Source: Emcibacter sp. (GTDB lineage Bacteria; Pseudomonadota; Alphaproteobacteria; Sphingomonadales; Emcibacteraceae). From it: a DNA stretch of 64,000 nt. Both the position numbers and the translations under genes were made by a program. Where the stretch lies: NCBI GenBank assembly GCA_021774785.1, contig JAJFIQ010000026.1, positions 372,001 to 436,000 on the forward strand, written 5' to 3'. The notes under the pieces were generated by a model. The model was not told where the DNA came from and searched no databases. It saw nothing but the letters and a program-made list of their open reading frames with translations. Of the stretch, positions 1 to 9,255 are shown one piece after another; positions within the stretch are counted from its first letter, which is position 1, and each line of letters starts with the position of its first letter.

Positions 1-1092
1 CTTCTTGAGCCTTTTTATGGGTCCGCGATATACCCATGATCGGCGGCAGGGTGTAAAAACTTTCCTGTGCCTTCTGCCAAAGAGCCGTCACATATTTCTC
101 ACCATATTTTGCCCTAAGTGCCATGAAGGAAGAATAATCAGAAAAAGCTTCATTTAACCAATCCTGCCAGCTGTTGATGTCCGCTTTATTCCACCAAAAA
201 TGACCAATTTCATGGGCCGTCACTTTAAAAAGTGAACGATATTCAGACATGTCCATCTTTGTCATTACAGCAAAGTTCCCCCGTGAATATGACGGGCCAT
301 TTTTCCGGGTCGTCATAATAAAATGATAATTTGACTTCTGTGAAGAGAGTGGCCCAAAATTTTTGCTGTAAAGCAGATGAATAGCCCCGATATCGTCAGA
401 AAGGTGTCTTACAATCTCTGGGCTTGTTCCCATATGACTGAGCAAGAGTTCTGATGATCCAAATTTATAAGACCGTGTTTCGAGATTTAGCGAGGCAAAA
501 AACACAATATCAAAAACCTCTCCTTCATTCTCAAGATACCACAAATTCGGCGCCTTTAGGGAAACGTCAGCGTTTCCGGCTACCCTGACACCGCTTGGCA
601 CTTTCATGTTCAGGCTATAGCTAAATTTTTCATTATTTTCAGAAACAAGAAACCAAGCCGAATAATAACCAAATTCTATATCTGTTGTTGCCAGGAATTC
701 ATCGGACAGATAATTTACGGCTGAGAGGGGAATTTCATAAGTTATATGAAGTCTTCTGTTTTTCCCCTATTCTGTGCCACTTCAATGGTCAACCGTTTAC
801 CGTCATTAATGAAACTATTTGGGCTGGGGTCATTGATTAAAAAATCAAAACCCGTTTTATGACCGTCAAGTGTAACCGATTTTATTTTGGCCAACTTATG
901 CAATGTGAATTTTGTTGACGCCTTACTATCCACATCAATCACTATGATAGTATCAACAATTAAACTTGTATAATCTTTGATGATTTCGGCGGTAATTTGA
1001 TAGTATTTTACAAAATTTTCTGCATAAACAATCTGTGAAAAGCCAACAAACAATAGTATATTCATTAACAAAATACGGATACAGGAATACAT
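1..1092 (-). pseudogene. M1-type zinc metallopeptidase, frameshifted and cut by the window edge
   Basis: The first 108 codons (from 1092) encode a signal-peptide-like start (hydrophobic stretch ending in VYAE) and a beta-rich domain. That frame stops at 742-744. The -1 frame continues open from about 764 to base 1 and gives typical M1 aminopeptidase features: HEIGH at 200-214, followed by FWW, and about 20 residues later WLNEAF, whose Glu is the expected third zinc ligand. The usual GAMEN exopeptidase motif is not obvious. The two frames join smoothly at a GGGG/AAAAA homopolymer run (759-767). One missing base (real or an assembly error) or a -1 ribosomal slip at that site would explain the break. 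The C-terminus lies outside the window. It is divergent from the carbonic anhydrase gene. Confidence 0.75.
760..766 (-). other. GGGAAAA heptamer at the frameshift point
   Basis: On the minus strand the zero frame reads AGG GGA AAA ACA, so bases 766-760 form G GGA AAA, a perfect X XXY YYZ slippery heptamer. A -1 slip here enters exactly the frame that carries the zinc-binding motif. A single-base deletion in the same G/A run would give the same picture, and I consider that more likely. I did not identify a convincing downstream pseudoknot. Confidence 0.4.
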
Positions 1093-1265
1093 TTATTTCT
1101 CTTTACTGTTTGAATTTTCAGAACTCTATATTATCTTTACCGAACGGGAAAGACTTATTATAACAAGATGTAAAAGTGATTATACACACATTTTCCAACG
1201 GCTATTATCACGCTGTAACTGGCCTAAAATAGGCCACGGCATGATGAAATGAAAAAAAACGGGGT

Positions 1266-1925
1266 ATGAACCATATGGATTCTTACGCAAAACTCCTTGA
1301 TGGCTATGCTAAATTTCACAAGCAATATCTCGACAAGGAGAATGACACATGGCGCAACTGGGCCAAAACCGGACAAAACCCCAAGGTTATGTTCATAGCC
1401 TGTAGTGACAGCAGGGTTAACCCGGTAATCATCACCCACGCAGGGCTGGGCGAAATATTCATTGTAAATAATGTGGCCAATCTGGTTCCGCCCTATAAAC
1501 AGGATGCGGAAACCTATCACGGCACCAGCGCGGCTATAGAATTTGCCGTCACCCAGTTAAAGGTGGAACATATCATCATCATGGGTCATAGCGGCTGCGG
1601 GGGCATCCGGGCCTTAATGGCGGGTCATGATGATGACATAAAAAAAGATGCCGAATTCAGCTTTATCCGTCCATGGATGCAAATCGTTGATGAAGCAGCC
1701 GAATTTAGCCCTGAAGAAAAAGCCTCATCAAGTATAGATACCCGCGCCACCATCTGTGAACAACGCGCCAGCTTGATTTCCCTCAACAACCTTGCCACAT
1801 TTCCCTGGGTCAAGGATGCCATACTGGAAGACCGGCTGAAAATACACGCCTGGCACTATGATATTGGCAGCGGTATATTGCTGGAATATAATGCAGAAAC
1901 AGAACAGTTCGAAGAATTGATTTAG
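1266..1925 (+). CDS. Beta-class carbonic anhydrase
   Basis: This 219-residue cytoplasmic zinc enzyme interconverts CO2 and bicarbonate. The zinc and catalytic residues of the beta class are visible: Cys46-x-Asp48-x-Arg50 in ACSDSRVNP, and the HSGCGG motif near residues 105-110 that supplies the second His and Cys ligands. The length is normal for the family. Two starts are possible, ATG 1266 and ATG 1275. A GGGG run at 1261-1264 is too close to the first and better spaced for the second, so the true protein may be three residues shorter. It is a single gene, divergent from the broken metallopeptidase and followed by an inverted repeat. I see no sign of a linked bicarbonate transporter. Confidence 0.93.
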   Translation: MNHMDSYAKLLDGYAKFHKQYLDKENDTWRNWAKTGQNPKVMFIACSDSRVNPVIITHAGLGEIFIVNNVANLVPPYKQDAETYHGTSAAIEFAVTQLKVEHIIIMGHSGCGGIRALMAGHDDDIKKDAEFSFIRPWMQIVDEAAEFSPEEKASSSIDTRATICEQRASLISLNNLATFPWVKDAILEDRLKIHAWHYDIGSGILLEYNAETEQFEELI

Positions 1926-1946
1926 GTGTCATCCCCTAACGACATT

Positions 1947-2028
1947 GTCACCCTGAATTTAGTTCAGGGTCCATGTTCGAAACATTTCGCGAGAGGACAA
2001 GTGGATACTGAAATAAATTCAGCATGAC
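1947..2028. repeat. Intergenic imperfect palindrome (REP-like element)
   Basis: The 27-base arms at 1947-1973 (starting GTCACCCTGAATTTAG) and 2002-2028 (ending AATTCAGCATGAC) are inverted copies of each other with five mismatches, separated by 28 bases. The pattern GTCA-CCTGAA...TTCAGG-TCCA resembles dispersed palindromic elements found between genes in many alphaproteobacteria. It sits between the convergent carbonic anhydrase gene and the last gene of the nar operon, so it could form a long hairpin in either transcript. I saw no second copy in the window. Confidence 0.6.
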
Positions 2029-2035
2029 ACAGTAA

Positions 2036-2485
2036 TCAAGCCGCTAGTCCCACAATCTCTGCGCGGGCCATAAGACCGTCCAGATAAGCATGAAAAGCCG
2101 CGTGATAAGCTTTGTCTTCCAGATATTGCTCAATATGCGGTTTAACCAACTCATAGGGCAGAATATCATCGGTCTTCTTGTCCAGAAAACGGTCCTTATG
2201 CTGTTCGTAATATCTTTCGCAAGTCTCGCCATCAGGGTCCGGCGTGGTAATGATGTCATCCAGAAGTTCTGTGATTACCGCTTCAGCCCTCTCATCCGTG
2301 AGGGTAGAAATCTCCTTGCCTGTGATGATTTCACGGGCGGCGGCATCCTCAAGTAACAGATACCTCACCACCAATGCCCGGGCGGCATCAAGCCGCGCCG
2401 AGTCCAGATCCGGCGCAGGATGATTAATCATCTCTGCATGGACCTGGTCGTCGGTAATTTCCCGGTTATTGACAAATACGGGCAT
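2036..2485 (-). CDS. Parvulin-type chaperone-like protein (NifM/SurA N-domain), last gene of nar operon
   Basis: This 149-residue acidic, helical protein has no signal peptide. The organisation resembles the N-terminal chaperone part of NifM/SurA/PpiC peptidyl-prolyl isomerases: a short VNNREIT strand, then helices, then a YYEQHKDRFL segment of the kind that precedes the parvulin domain. The parvulin catalytic domain itself is absent, so isomerase activity is unlikely. Its ATG overlaps the stop codon of narI by one base, so it is translationally coupled to the nitrate reductase genes. Parvulin-type genes are known at the end of nar operons in other proteobacteria. Inference: it helps fold or mature the NarGHI complex alongside NarJ. 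Confidence 0.65.
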   Translation of the reverse strand: MPVFVNNREITDDQVHAEMINHPAPDLDSARLDAARALVVRYLLLEDAAAREIITGKEISTLTDERAEAVITELLDDIITTPDPDGETCERYYEQHKDRFLDKKTDDILPYELVKPHIEQYLEDKAYHAAFHAYLDGLMARAEIVGLAA

Positions 2486-3189
2486 CAGTATCCCTTTCCG
2501 CGCTTGCGTACTATCTGATAGCCGGAACGGAAAACATACTTAACCGGAACGCTCAACATATGGACAAGACGCGTGAAAGGGAAAATCAGAAAAATGGTCA
2601 GGCCCAGAAACAGATGCGCTTTAAACACCCATGGCTCATGCATTATAAAGTCAGAAGCACCACTACGGAAAGTCACGATATGCTGTGCCCAGTTACCCAA
2701 GGCCACCATGGAGGAACCATCCATATGCTGTGCGGAATAATAAATAGAGATCAATCCCAGTATCAGCTGGATATAAAGCAGCCATAACAACAGAATGTCA
2801 GAAAATTTGGACGTGGCGCGAATACGCGGGTCGGTCATGCGCCGCCATAGCAACATGCTCAGGCCGATAAAACAGATACCGCCCAATATGCCGCCACCAA
2901 CCATGGCCATAATCTGTTTGTCCTCAGTGGTGATCACATAATGATACAGTGATTCCGGCGTCAGCAAACCCACCAGATGGGTGAAAAACAGCAGAATGAT
3001 GCCGATATGGAACAGGTTGCTGCCCATACGCATACCCTTGGAGGTCAGCAGCTGGCTAGAGCCTGCTTTCCAGCTATATTGATCCCGGTCATAACGCAGG
3101 ATTGATCCCAGAACCATCACCAAAACGGCAATATAGGGATAAAGTCCAAAGACCAAATGGTTAAGGAAGTCTGTTGGTGCTTCAGGCAT
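2485..3189 (-). CDS. narI: Respiratory nitrate reductase gamma subunit (cytochrome b)
   Basis: NarI is the membrane anchor of NarGHI. It oxidises quinol and passes electrons through two b-type hemes to NarH. The 234 residues match the family length. Several hydrophobic segments are visible (for example VFGLYPYIAVLVMVLGSIL near the start and a HLFLGLTIFLIFPFTRLVH segment near the end), with membrane-embedded histidines that can ligate heme. The start (ATG 3189) overlaps the narJ stop by 8 bases, the usual coupling in narJI. The C-terminus ends RGKGY. Confidence 0.97.
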   Translation of the reverse strand: MPEAPTDFLNHLVFGLYPYIAVLVMVLGSILRYDRDQYSWKAGSSQLLTSKGMRMGSNLFHIGIILLFFTHLVGLLTPESLYHYVITTEDKQIMAMVGGGILGGICFIGLSMLLWRRMTDPRIRATSKFSDILLLWLLYIQLILGLISIYYSAQHMDGSSMVALGNWAQHIVTFRSGASDFIMHEPWVFKAHLFLGLTIFLIFPFTRLVHMLSVPVKYVFRSGYQIVRKRGKGY

Positions 3190-3898
3190 TTTTCTGGTCT
3201 CCAGCTTTTAGTTCTTTGGCAATATTTTGTATTTCCTCGGTTGCCCTTGGAAAAGCATTGCATGTATTACAATCATCTGAATCGACGTCGCTATTGTCAA
3301 AAGCATTGGCTTCTTCCCAATCCTTGTCAATATCTTCATTGGTCAGTACCTCAATCGGTTCCGCCTTGGCCAGCGCGATCATATCCTGATCGGGCTTGAC
3401 TTTTGAGAGGGCTTCCAATGCCTCAAAAATGACCGCATAGTTGGCTTTGCGCTTTTTCAGCTTCACGCCAATAGTGGCAATCACATTGATCGGGTCGCCG
3501 AGAAAATCCATCGCCTCTTCCACAGGGCACAGGGACAGAAATTCCAGAAACAGCGGCAGATAGTCGGGCAATTCACCCGTAGCCACAAAAAGCCCCTTCT
3601 TCTCATATGCCTCGGCCAGATTGACCATGGCCATTCCCCGATCACGGCTTTCCCCATGGATATGTTCAAACAGTTGCAGGCAATGCGCCCGCCCCCGGTC
3701 AAATAATTCCACGTAATTCTCCTGAATGTCATAAATATCGCCTGCCTTTAATTCTTCGGCAAAGGCTTTAACTTTTTTCAGGTTCCGCGCGGGCAGAATT
3801 TTTTCAAGTTCCAATACCCGCATCAGATCGTCCAGATGCAGAATTAAATCCTCTTTGGGGTAGGACAGGAGCAGCCCCAATATCTTAAAGGTTTTCAT
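3182..3898 (-). CDS. narJ: Nitrate reductase molybdenum cofactor assembly chaperone
   Basis: NarJ belongs to the TorD/NarJ family. It binds apo-NarG in the cytoplasm and is needed for insertion of the molybdenum cofactor and Fe-S cluster before membrane attachment. The 238-residue all-helical protein begins MKTFKILGLLLSYPKEDL and contains the characteristic YVELFDRGRAHCLQLFEHIHG segment around residues 60-80. The acidic C-terminal tail (residues about 195-220, many Asp/Glu) is common in NarJ. It starts three bases after the narH stop and overlaps narI. Confidence 0.96.
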   Translation of the reverse strand: MKTFKILGLLLSYPKEDLILHLDDLMRVLELEKILPARNLKKVKAFAEELKAGDIYDIQENYVELFDRGRAHCLQLFEHIHGESRDRGMAMVNLAEAYEKKGLFVATGELPDYLPLFLEFLSLCPVEEAMDFLGDPINVIATIGVKLKKRKANYAVIFEALEALSKVKPDQDMIALAKAEPIEVLTNEDIDKDWEEANAFDNSDVDSDDCNTCNAFPRATEEIQNIAKELKAGDQKNA

Positions 3899-3901
3899 AA
3901 T

Positions 3902-5452
3902 CTAGCTCCTTGCCTTTCCGCTCATGGTGTTTTTATGGGTCGAGGTGCCGAACAGATTGGTTCGGGTTTCCCCACCATCGCCACAGCCATTACCGAAACT
4001 GAAACCGCAGGATGAGCGCTGCTCAAAAGCAATTTCATTATCAAACGGGGTATCACCGGCATATTCCCGGTGGTTTGTGGGTATCACATAGCGGTCTTCA
4101 TAATTGGCAAGTGCCATAATACGGTACATATCATCCAATGTATTTTCATCAAGACCAACACGGTCCAGAATATCCACATTGGTAATGCCCTCAACTGTTT
4201 TCTCCCGCATAAACTCCCGCATGGCCAGCATTCTTTCCAGCGCATGAACCACCGGCTCTTCTTTGCCGCCAGTCAACATATTGGCTAGATATTTCACCGG
4301 TATACGAAGGTCCTGCACATCAGGGATAACCCCGCTTTTCTCCAACCTGCCGTCTTCCATGGCAGACTGAATGGGGGACAATGGGGGAATATACCAAACC
4401 ATAGGCAGGGTGCGATATTCCGGATGCAGTGGGAAAGCCACCTTCCAGTCCATAGCCATTTTGTAGACCGGCGAATCTTTCGCAGCCGCAAGCCAGCTAT
4501 CAGGAATACCGTCTTTTTTGGCCTGTGCAATAACCTCAGGGTCGTTGGGATCAAGGAAAATATCACATTGCGCCTGATACAGGTCTTCCACATCTTCCGC
4601 GCTGGCCGCTTCCGAAATCCGGTCAGCGTCATAGAGCAGTACGCCAAGGTACCGTATACGACCAACACAGGTTTCCGAACATACTGTCGGATCACCGGCC
4701 TCGAGGCGCGGATAACACAGCGTACATTTTTCTGACTTGCCACTTTCCCAGTTGAAATAGATTTTCTTGTAGGGACAACCGCTGACACACATGCGCCAAC
4801 CACGACATTTTTCCTGATCGATGAGCACAACGCCGTCTTCTTCGCGCTTGTAGATCGCGCCACTTGGACAAGCAGCAGCACAAGCAGGGTTCAGACAATG
4901 TTCACACAGACGCGGAAGATACATCATGAATGTATTTTCGAATTCGCCATAAATGTCCTTTTCCATACTTCCAAAGTTATAATCTTTTGACCGTTTGGAA
5001 AATTCGCCACCGAGAATTTCTTCCCAGTTGGGGCCCCATTCGATCTTGTCCATCACTTCGCCGGTAATGGCGGAACGGGGACGGGCCGTTGGCGGGGTAT
5101 GAACTTCCGGTGCTTTTTGTAACCGTTCATATTCAAAGGTGAACGGCTCATAGTAATCGTCAATTTCCGGCAGATCGGGATTGGCAAACAACTTTGCCAG
5201 AACCCGGAACTTACCACCCATCTTAGGCTTAAGCTTACCACCTTCCAGGCGGGACCAACCACCATTCCATTTATTCTGGTTTTCCCAGTCGCGGGGATAG
5301 CCGACGCCCGGCTTGGTTTCAACATTGTTAAACCAGGCATATTCAACCCCGGCCCGTGACGTCCAGACATTCTTACAGGTCACGGAACAGGTGTGACAGC
5401 CAATACATTTGTCCAGATTAAGGACCATTCCAATTTGAGCACGAATCTTCAT
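3902..5452 (-). CDS. narH: Respiratory nitrate reductase beta subunit (Fe-S)
   Basis: NarH is the electron-transfer subunit, carrying three [4Fe-4S] clusters and one [3Fe-4S] cluster between NarI and NarG. At 516 residues it has full length. Visible cysteine motifs include CIGCHTCSVTC near residue 16, CEHCLNPACAAACP near 184, and CRGWRMCVSGCP near 217, where the Trp in place of Cys is the mark of the [3Fe-4S] site. Then come CTLCYPR and CSETCVG. It has no signal peptide, as expected for a cytoplasm-facing enzyme. The ATG overlaps the narG stop by one base. Confidence 0.98.
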   Translation of the reverse strand: MKIRAQIGMVLNLDKCIGCHTCSVTCKNVWTSRAGVEYAWFNNVETKPGVGYPRDWENQNKWNGGWSRLEGGKLKPKMGGKFRVLAKLFANPDLPEIDDYYEPFTFEYERLQKAPEVHTPPTARPRSAITGEVMDKIEWGPNWEEILGGEFSKRSKDYNFGSMEKDIYGEFENTFMMYLPRLCEHCLNPACAAACPSGAIYKREEDGVVLIDQEKCRGWRMCVSGCPYKKIYFNWESGKSEKCTLCYPRLEAGDPTVCSETCVGRIRYLGVLLYDADRISEAASAEDVEDLYQAQCDIFLDPNDPEVIAQAKKDGIPDSWLAAAKDSPVYKMAMDWKVAFPLHPEYRTLPMVWYIPPLSPIQSAMEDGRLEKSGVIPDVQDLRIPVKYLANMLTGGKEEPVVHALERMLAMREFMREKTVEGITNVDILDRVGLDENTLDDMYRIMALANYEDRYVIPTNHREYAGDTPFDNEIAFEQRSSCGFSFGNGCGDGGETRTNLFGTSTHKNTMSGKARS

Positions 5453-8400
5453 TATGCTAACTCCTCGTGATCATGGTTACCGGAAACACCATCCACTGGC
5501 TCATCCATCCAATCCACCTTATCCATCTTGCGACATATTACAAATTCATCCCGATTTGACCCCACTGTTCCATAATAATTGAAACCGTAAGACAGTTGAG
5601 CATAGCCGCCAATCATATGGGTTGGCTTAACCACAGCACGGGTAACCGAATTATGGATTCCGCCGCGCTTGCCCGTTGTTTCGGCACCGGGTGTATTGAT
5701 GATTTTTTCCTGAGCGTGATACATCATGCACATGCCTTCATTGACACGCTGCGAGACCACCGCACGACAGGAAATAGCACCATTCACATTGTAAAGCTCA
5801 ATCCAGTCATTGTCCTCGACACCCATTTTCCGGGCATCGACTTCACTGATCCAGACGATAGGCCCACCCCGCGAGAGGGTTTGCATCAACAGATTTTCTG
5901 AATAGGTACTATGGATACCCCATTTTTGGTGAGGCGTGATCCAGTTCAGGGCAATCTGCGGATTACCATTGTCTTTCACATCAATGACGGGGGCGACCGT
6001 CTTGGTATTGATCGGTGGCTTATAGACACAGAATCCTTCGCCAAAATCACGCATCCAGCTGTGATCCTGATAGAACTGCTGCCGTCCGGTCAATGTTCGC
6101 CACGGGATAAGCTCATGCACATTGGTATAGCCCGCGTTATAGCTCACATGCTCATCCTCAATACCCGACCATGTGGGCGATGAGATGATCTTGCGCGGCT
6201 GGGCCTGCACATCCCGGAAGCGGATTTTTTCGTCTTCTTTCGGCAGAGCCAGATGCTTATGATCCCGTCCGGTAAATTTCTCCAGCGCACCCCAGGCTTT
6301 CACGGCCACCTGACCATTGGTTTCAGGGGCCAGCGAGAGAATGACCTCCGTCGCATCAATATCACTTTCAATACGCGGCATGCCTTTGGAAACACCCACA
6401 TCGGTTACGACCCGGTTCAATTCACCAAGGAATTTATATTCCGGCTCCGTATTCCACGAAATACCTTTACCGCCATTACCAATTTTGGTCATCAACGGCC
6501 CAAGGGCGGTGAATTTCTTATAGGTGTCGGGATAATTCCGCACCACATCAACATAAGCCGGCATGGTTTTTCCGGGGATGGGGTCGATCTCACCTTTACT
6601 CCATTCTTTCACATCAAGACCCTGCGCCAGTTCGGCGGGGGTATCATGAAGAATAGGCAGGGCAACAACATCGGTTTCTTCCCCCAGATGACCCGGGCAA
6701 AGTTCGGAAAATTTCTCGGCTATCCCTTTATAAATATCCCAATCACTGCGACTTTCCCATGCAGGATCGACAGCACGGCTTAAGGGGTGAATGAAGGGGT
6801 GCATATCTGACGTATTCAGGTCGTTCTTCTCATACCATGTGGCCGAGGGCAGAACGATGTCAGAATAGAGACACGTCGTGGACATGCGGAAATCCAGCGT
6901 CACCACAAGATCGAGTTTGCCTTCGGGCGCATCGTCATGCCAGACAACCTCGCTCGGTAGTTTGGCACCACGCTCACCAATATCCTTGCCCATAACACCA
7001 TTTTGGGTACCGAGCAGATGTTTCAGCATATATTCATGACCCTTGCCACTGGAACCCAGAATATTAGACCGCCATATAAACATATTACGCGGGAAATTTT
7101 TCGGATTATCCGGATCTTCACAAGACATCTGCAAAGAGCCGTCTTTCAGGCGTCCCGCAATATATTCTGCGGTCGGTTTTCCCGCTTCTTTCGCTTGCTT
7201 GGTAATTTCCAACGGGTTTTCCTGCAATTGCGGTGCAGACGGTAACCAGCCCATTTTTTCCGAACGCACATTGCAATCTATCAGGGAATAATCTTCCCAT
7301 TTTTTCTTGTCTGCCAACGGTGAGAGGATTTCATCCACGCCCAGCTTCTCATAACGCCATTGGTTAGAATGGTTATAGAAAAATGACGTTGAATTCATAT
7401 GGCGCGGCGGACGGTGCCAGTCAAGGGCAAAGGCCAGCGGCTGCCATCCGGTTTGCGGACGCAGTTTTTCCTGTCCCACATAATGGGCCCATCCGCCGCC
7501 GGATTTACCAATACAGCCGCACATAACAAGCATATTGATCACACCGCGATAGTTCATATCCATGTGATACCAGTGGTTCATAGCAGCCCCGATGATGATC
7601 ATAGAACGACCACGGGTCTTGTCCGCATTATCAGCAAACTCGCGGGCAACTTTGATAACTTTATCACGGGATACGCCGGTGACCTTTTCCTGCCACGCGG
7701 GTGTGTATGGTTTATCATCGTCATAGCTTTTGGCAACATTGTCGCCACCAAGACCACTATCCACACCATAGTTAGCCAACATCAGGTCAAAAACCGTGGC
7801 CACATATTTTTCACCGTCCTTGGTTTTCACCTTGCGGACCGGAATTTTATGAAACAAAACACTGTCATGGTCTGTGGCTTTAAAGATCGGCTGATCATTT
7901 TCCAGATTGCCAAAATATGGAAATCCAACAGACAGGACCTCGTCATATTTGGTAACCAGTGATTTCAACGGCCATATTTCATTGCCATCTTCCACATTCT
8001 TGGATTCAAGATTCCAGTGACCATCTTCACCCCAGCGGGAACCAACGGTACCATTAGGAACCACTACCTTATCCGTGTTGGCATCAATGACCGCAGATTT
8101 CCATTCCGGGTTATTATCCTGATTCAGATTATCATCAAAATCTGACGCCCGCAGGTTACGGCCTGCAACATAAACCCCATCCTGTTCATCAATCTGCACA
8201 AGGAACGGCATGTCGGAATATTGCCGGGTATAATCGTCAAAATAATCACTCTGGCCCTTGGCGTGATATTCGGTCAGGATCACATGACCCATGGCCATAG
8301 CCATGGCAGCGTCCGTACCCTGACGCGGGTTGAGCCACATATCGCTTAGTTTGGCGACCTCACTGTAATCCGGCGTGACAGCCACGGTCTTGGTACCTTT

Positions 8401-9222
8401 ATAGCGTACTTCAGTGAAGAAATGAGCGTCCGGCGTTCTGGTTTGTGGCACGTTAGAACCCCAAGCCATAATATAAGATGAATTATACCAGTCCGCAGAT
8501 TCCGGCACGTCCGTCTGTTCACCCCATATTTGTGGTGATGCCGGTGGCAGGTCACAATACCAGTCATAAAAACTCATGCAGGTGCCGCCAATGAGCGAAA
8601 GATAACGTGACCCCGCCGCATAAGACACCATGGACATGGCCGGAATGGGAGAGAAACCAATAACCCGGTCAGGGCCATAGGTCTTAGCGGTATAGATATT
8701 GGCCGCCGCGATAATCTCATTAACCTCATCCCAGCTGGCGCGAACCAAACCGCCCAGGCCACGAATCTGCTTATAAGATGTGGCCTTTTCCTTGTCCTCA
8801 ACAATATGGCCCCATGCGGTAACCGGGTCCGCATAGACATTTTTTGTTTCCCGCCACAGCTTCAGAAGACGACTGCGGATCATGGGATGTTTCACCCGTG
8901 CCGAGCTATAAAGATACCAACTATAACTGGCACCACGGGCACAACCCCGTGGCTCGTGGTTTGGCAGGTCGGTCCGGGTTCGAGGATAATCGGTTTGCTG
9001 GGTTTCCCAAGTCACCAATCCGCCCTTGACATAGATTTTCCAGCTACATGATCCGGTACAGTTCACCCCGTGGGTGGATCGAACAACCTTATCATGGGAC
9101 CAACGCCCCCGATAGGCTCTCTCCCACCCGCGATCTTCATTGGTGGTGATACCATGTCCGTCTGAAAATGTTTCAGGTTTTTCTCTGGTAAAAAAAGTTA
9201 GCTTGTCCAAAAAATGGCTCAT
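5452..9222 (-). CDS. narG: Respiratory nitrate reductase alpha subunit (molybdenum catalytic)
   Basis: NarG reduces nitrate to nitrite at a bis-MGD molybdenum centre facing the cytoplasm. The 1256 residues match the family. The N-terminus shows the FS0 cluster ligands of membrane NarG, one His and cysteines in THGVNCTGSCSWK, with a further Cys in RGCARGASYSW. The Mo-ligating Asp lies in YCDLPPASPQIWGEQTD. The C-terminal domain has the molybdopterin-binding SIHSTYSENLLMQTL-type segment. There is no twin-arginine signal, consistent with the cytoplasmic Nar type rather than Nap. It is the first structural gene after narK2 (33-base gap). Confidence 0.98.
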   Translation of the reverse strand: MSHFLDKLTFFTREKPETFSDGHGITTNEDRGWERAYRGRWSHDKVVRSTHGVNCTGSCSWKIYVKGGLVTWETQQTDYPRTRTDLPNHEPRGCARGASYSWYLYSSARVKHPMIRSRLLKLWRETKNVYADPVTAWGHIVEDKEKATSYKQIRGLGGLVRASWDEVNEIIAAANIYTAKTYGPDRVIGFSPIPAMSMVSYAAGSRYLSLIGGTCMSFYDWYCDLPPASPQIWGEQTDVPESADWYNSSYIMAWGSNVPQTRTPDAHFFTEVRYKGTKTVAVTPDYSEVAKLSDMWLNPRQGTDAAMAMAMGHVILTEYHAKGQSDYFDDYTRQYSDMPFLVQIDEQDGVYVAGRNLRASDFDDNLNQDNNPEWKSAVIDANTDKVVVPNGTVGSRWGEDGHWNLESKNVEDGNEIWPLKSLVTKYDEVLSVGFPYFGNLENDQPIFKATDHDSVLFHKIPVRKVKTKDGEKYVATVFDLMLANYGVDSGLGGDNVAKSYDDDKPYTPAWQEKVTGVSRDKVIKVAREFADNADKTRGRSMIIIGAAMNHWYHMDMNYRGVINMLVMCGCIGKSGGGWAHYVGQEKLRPQTGWQPLAFALDWHRPPRHMNSTSFFYNHSNQWRYEKLGVDEILSPLADKKKWEDYSLIDCNVRSEKMGWLPSAPQLQENPLEITKQAKEAGKPTAEYIAGRLKDGSLQMSCEDPDNPKNFPRNMFIWRSNILGSSGKGHEYMLKHLLGTQNGVMGKDIGERGAKLPSEVVWHDDAPEGKLDLVVTLDFRMSTTCLYSDIVLPSATWYEKNDLNTSDMHPFIHPLSRAVDPAWESRSDWDIYKGIAEKFSELCPGHLGEETDVVALPILHDTPAELAQGLDVKEWSKGEIDPIPGKTMPAYVDVVRNYPDTYKKFTALGPLMTKIGNGGKGISWNTEPEYKFLGELNRVVTDVGVSKGMPRIESDIDATEVILSLAPETNGQVAVKAWGALEKFTGRDHKHLALPKEDEKIRFRDVQAQPRKIISSPTWSGIEDEHVSYNAGYTNVHELIPWRTLTGRQQFYQDHSWMRDFGEGFCVYKPPINTKTVAPVIDVKDNGNPQIALNWITPHQKWGIHSTYSENLLMQTLSRGGPIVWISEVDARKMGVEDNDWIELYNVNGAISCRAVVSQRVNEGMCMMYHAQEKIINTPGAETTGKRGGIHNSVTRAVVKPTHMIGGYAQLSYGFNYYGTVGSNRDEFVICRKMDKVDWMDEPVDGVSGNHDHEELA

Positions 9223-9255
9223 ATCTTTATTCTCTCGATTAAAATGTTAGTCGTT

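Noticed and set aside
6253-6783. Long open frame on the plus strand inside narG (and a similar one at 7399-7962)
   Set aside because: It lies opposite a highly conserved gene, has no ribosome-binding site and no recognisable protein; it is a by-product of narG codon use.
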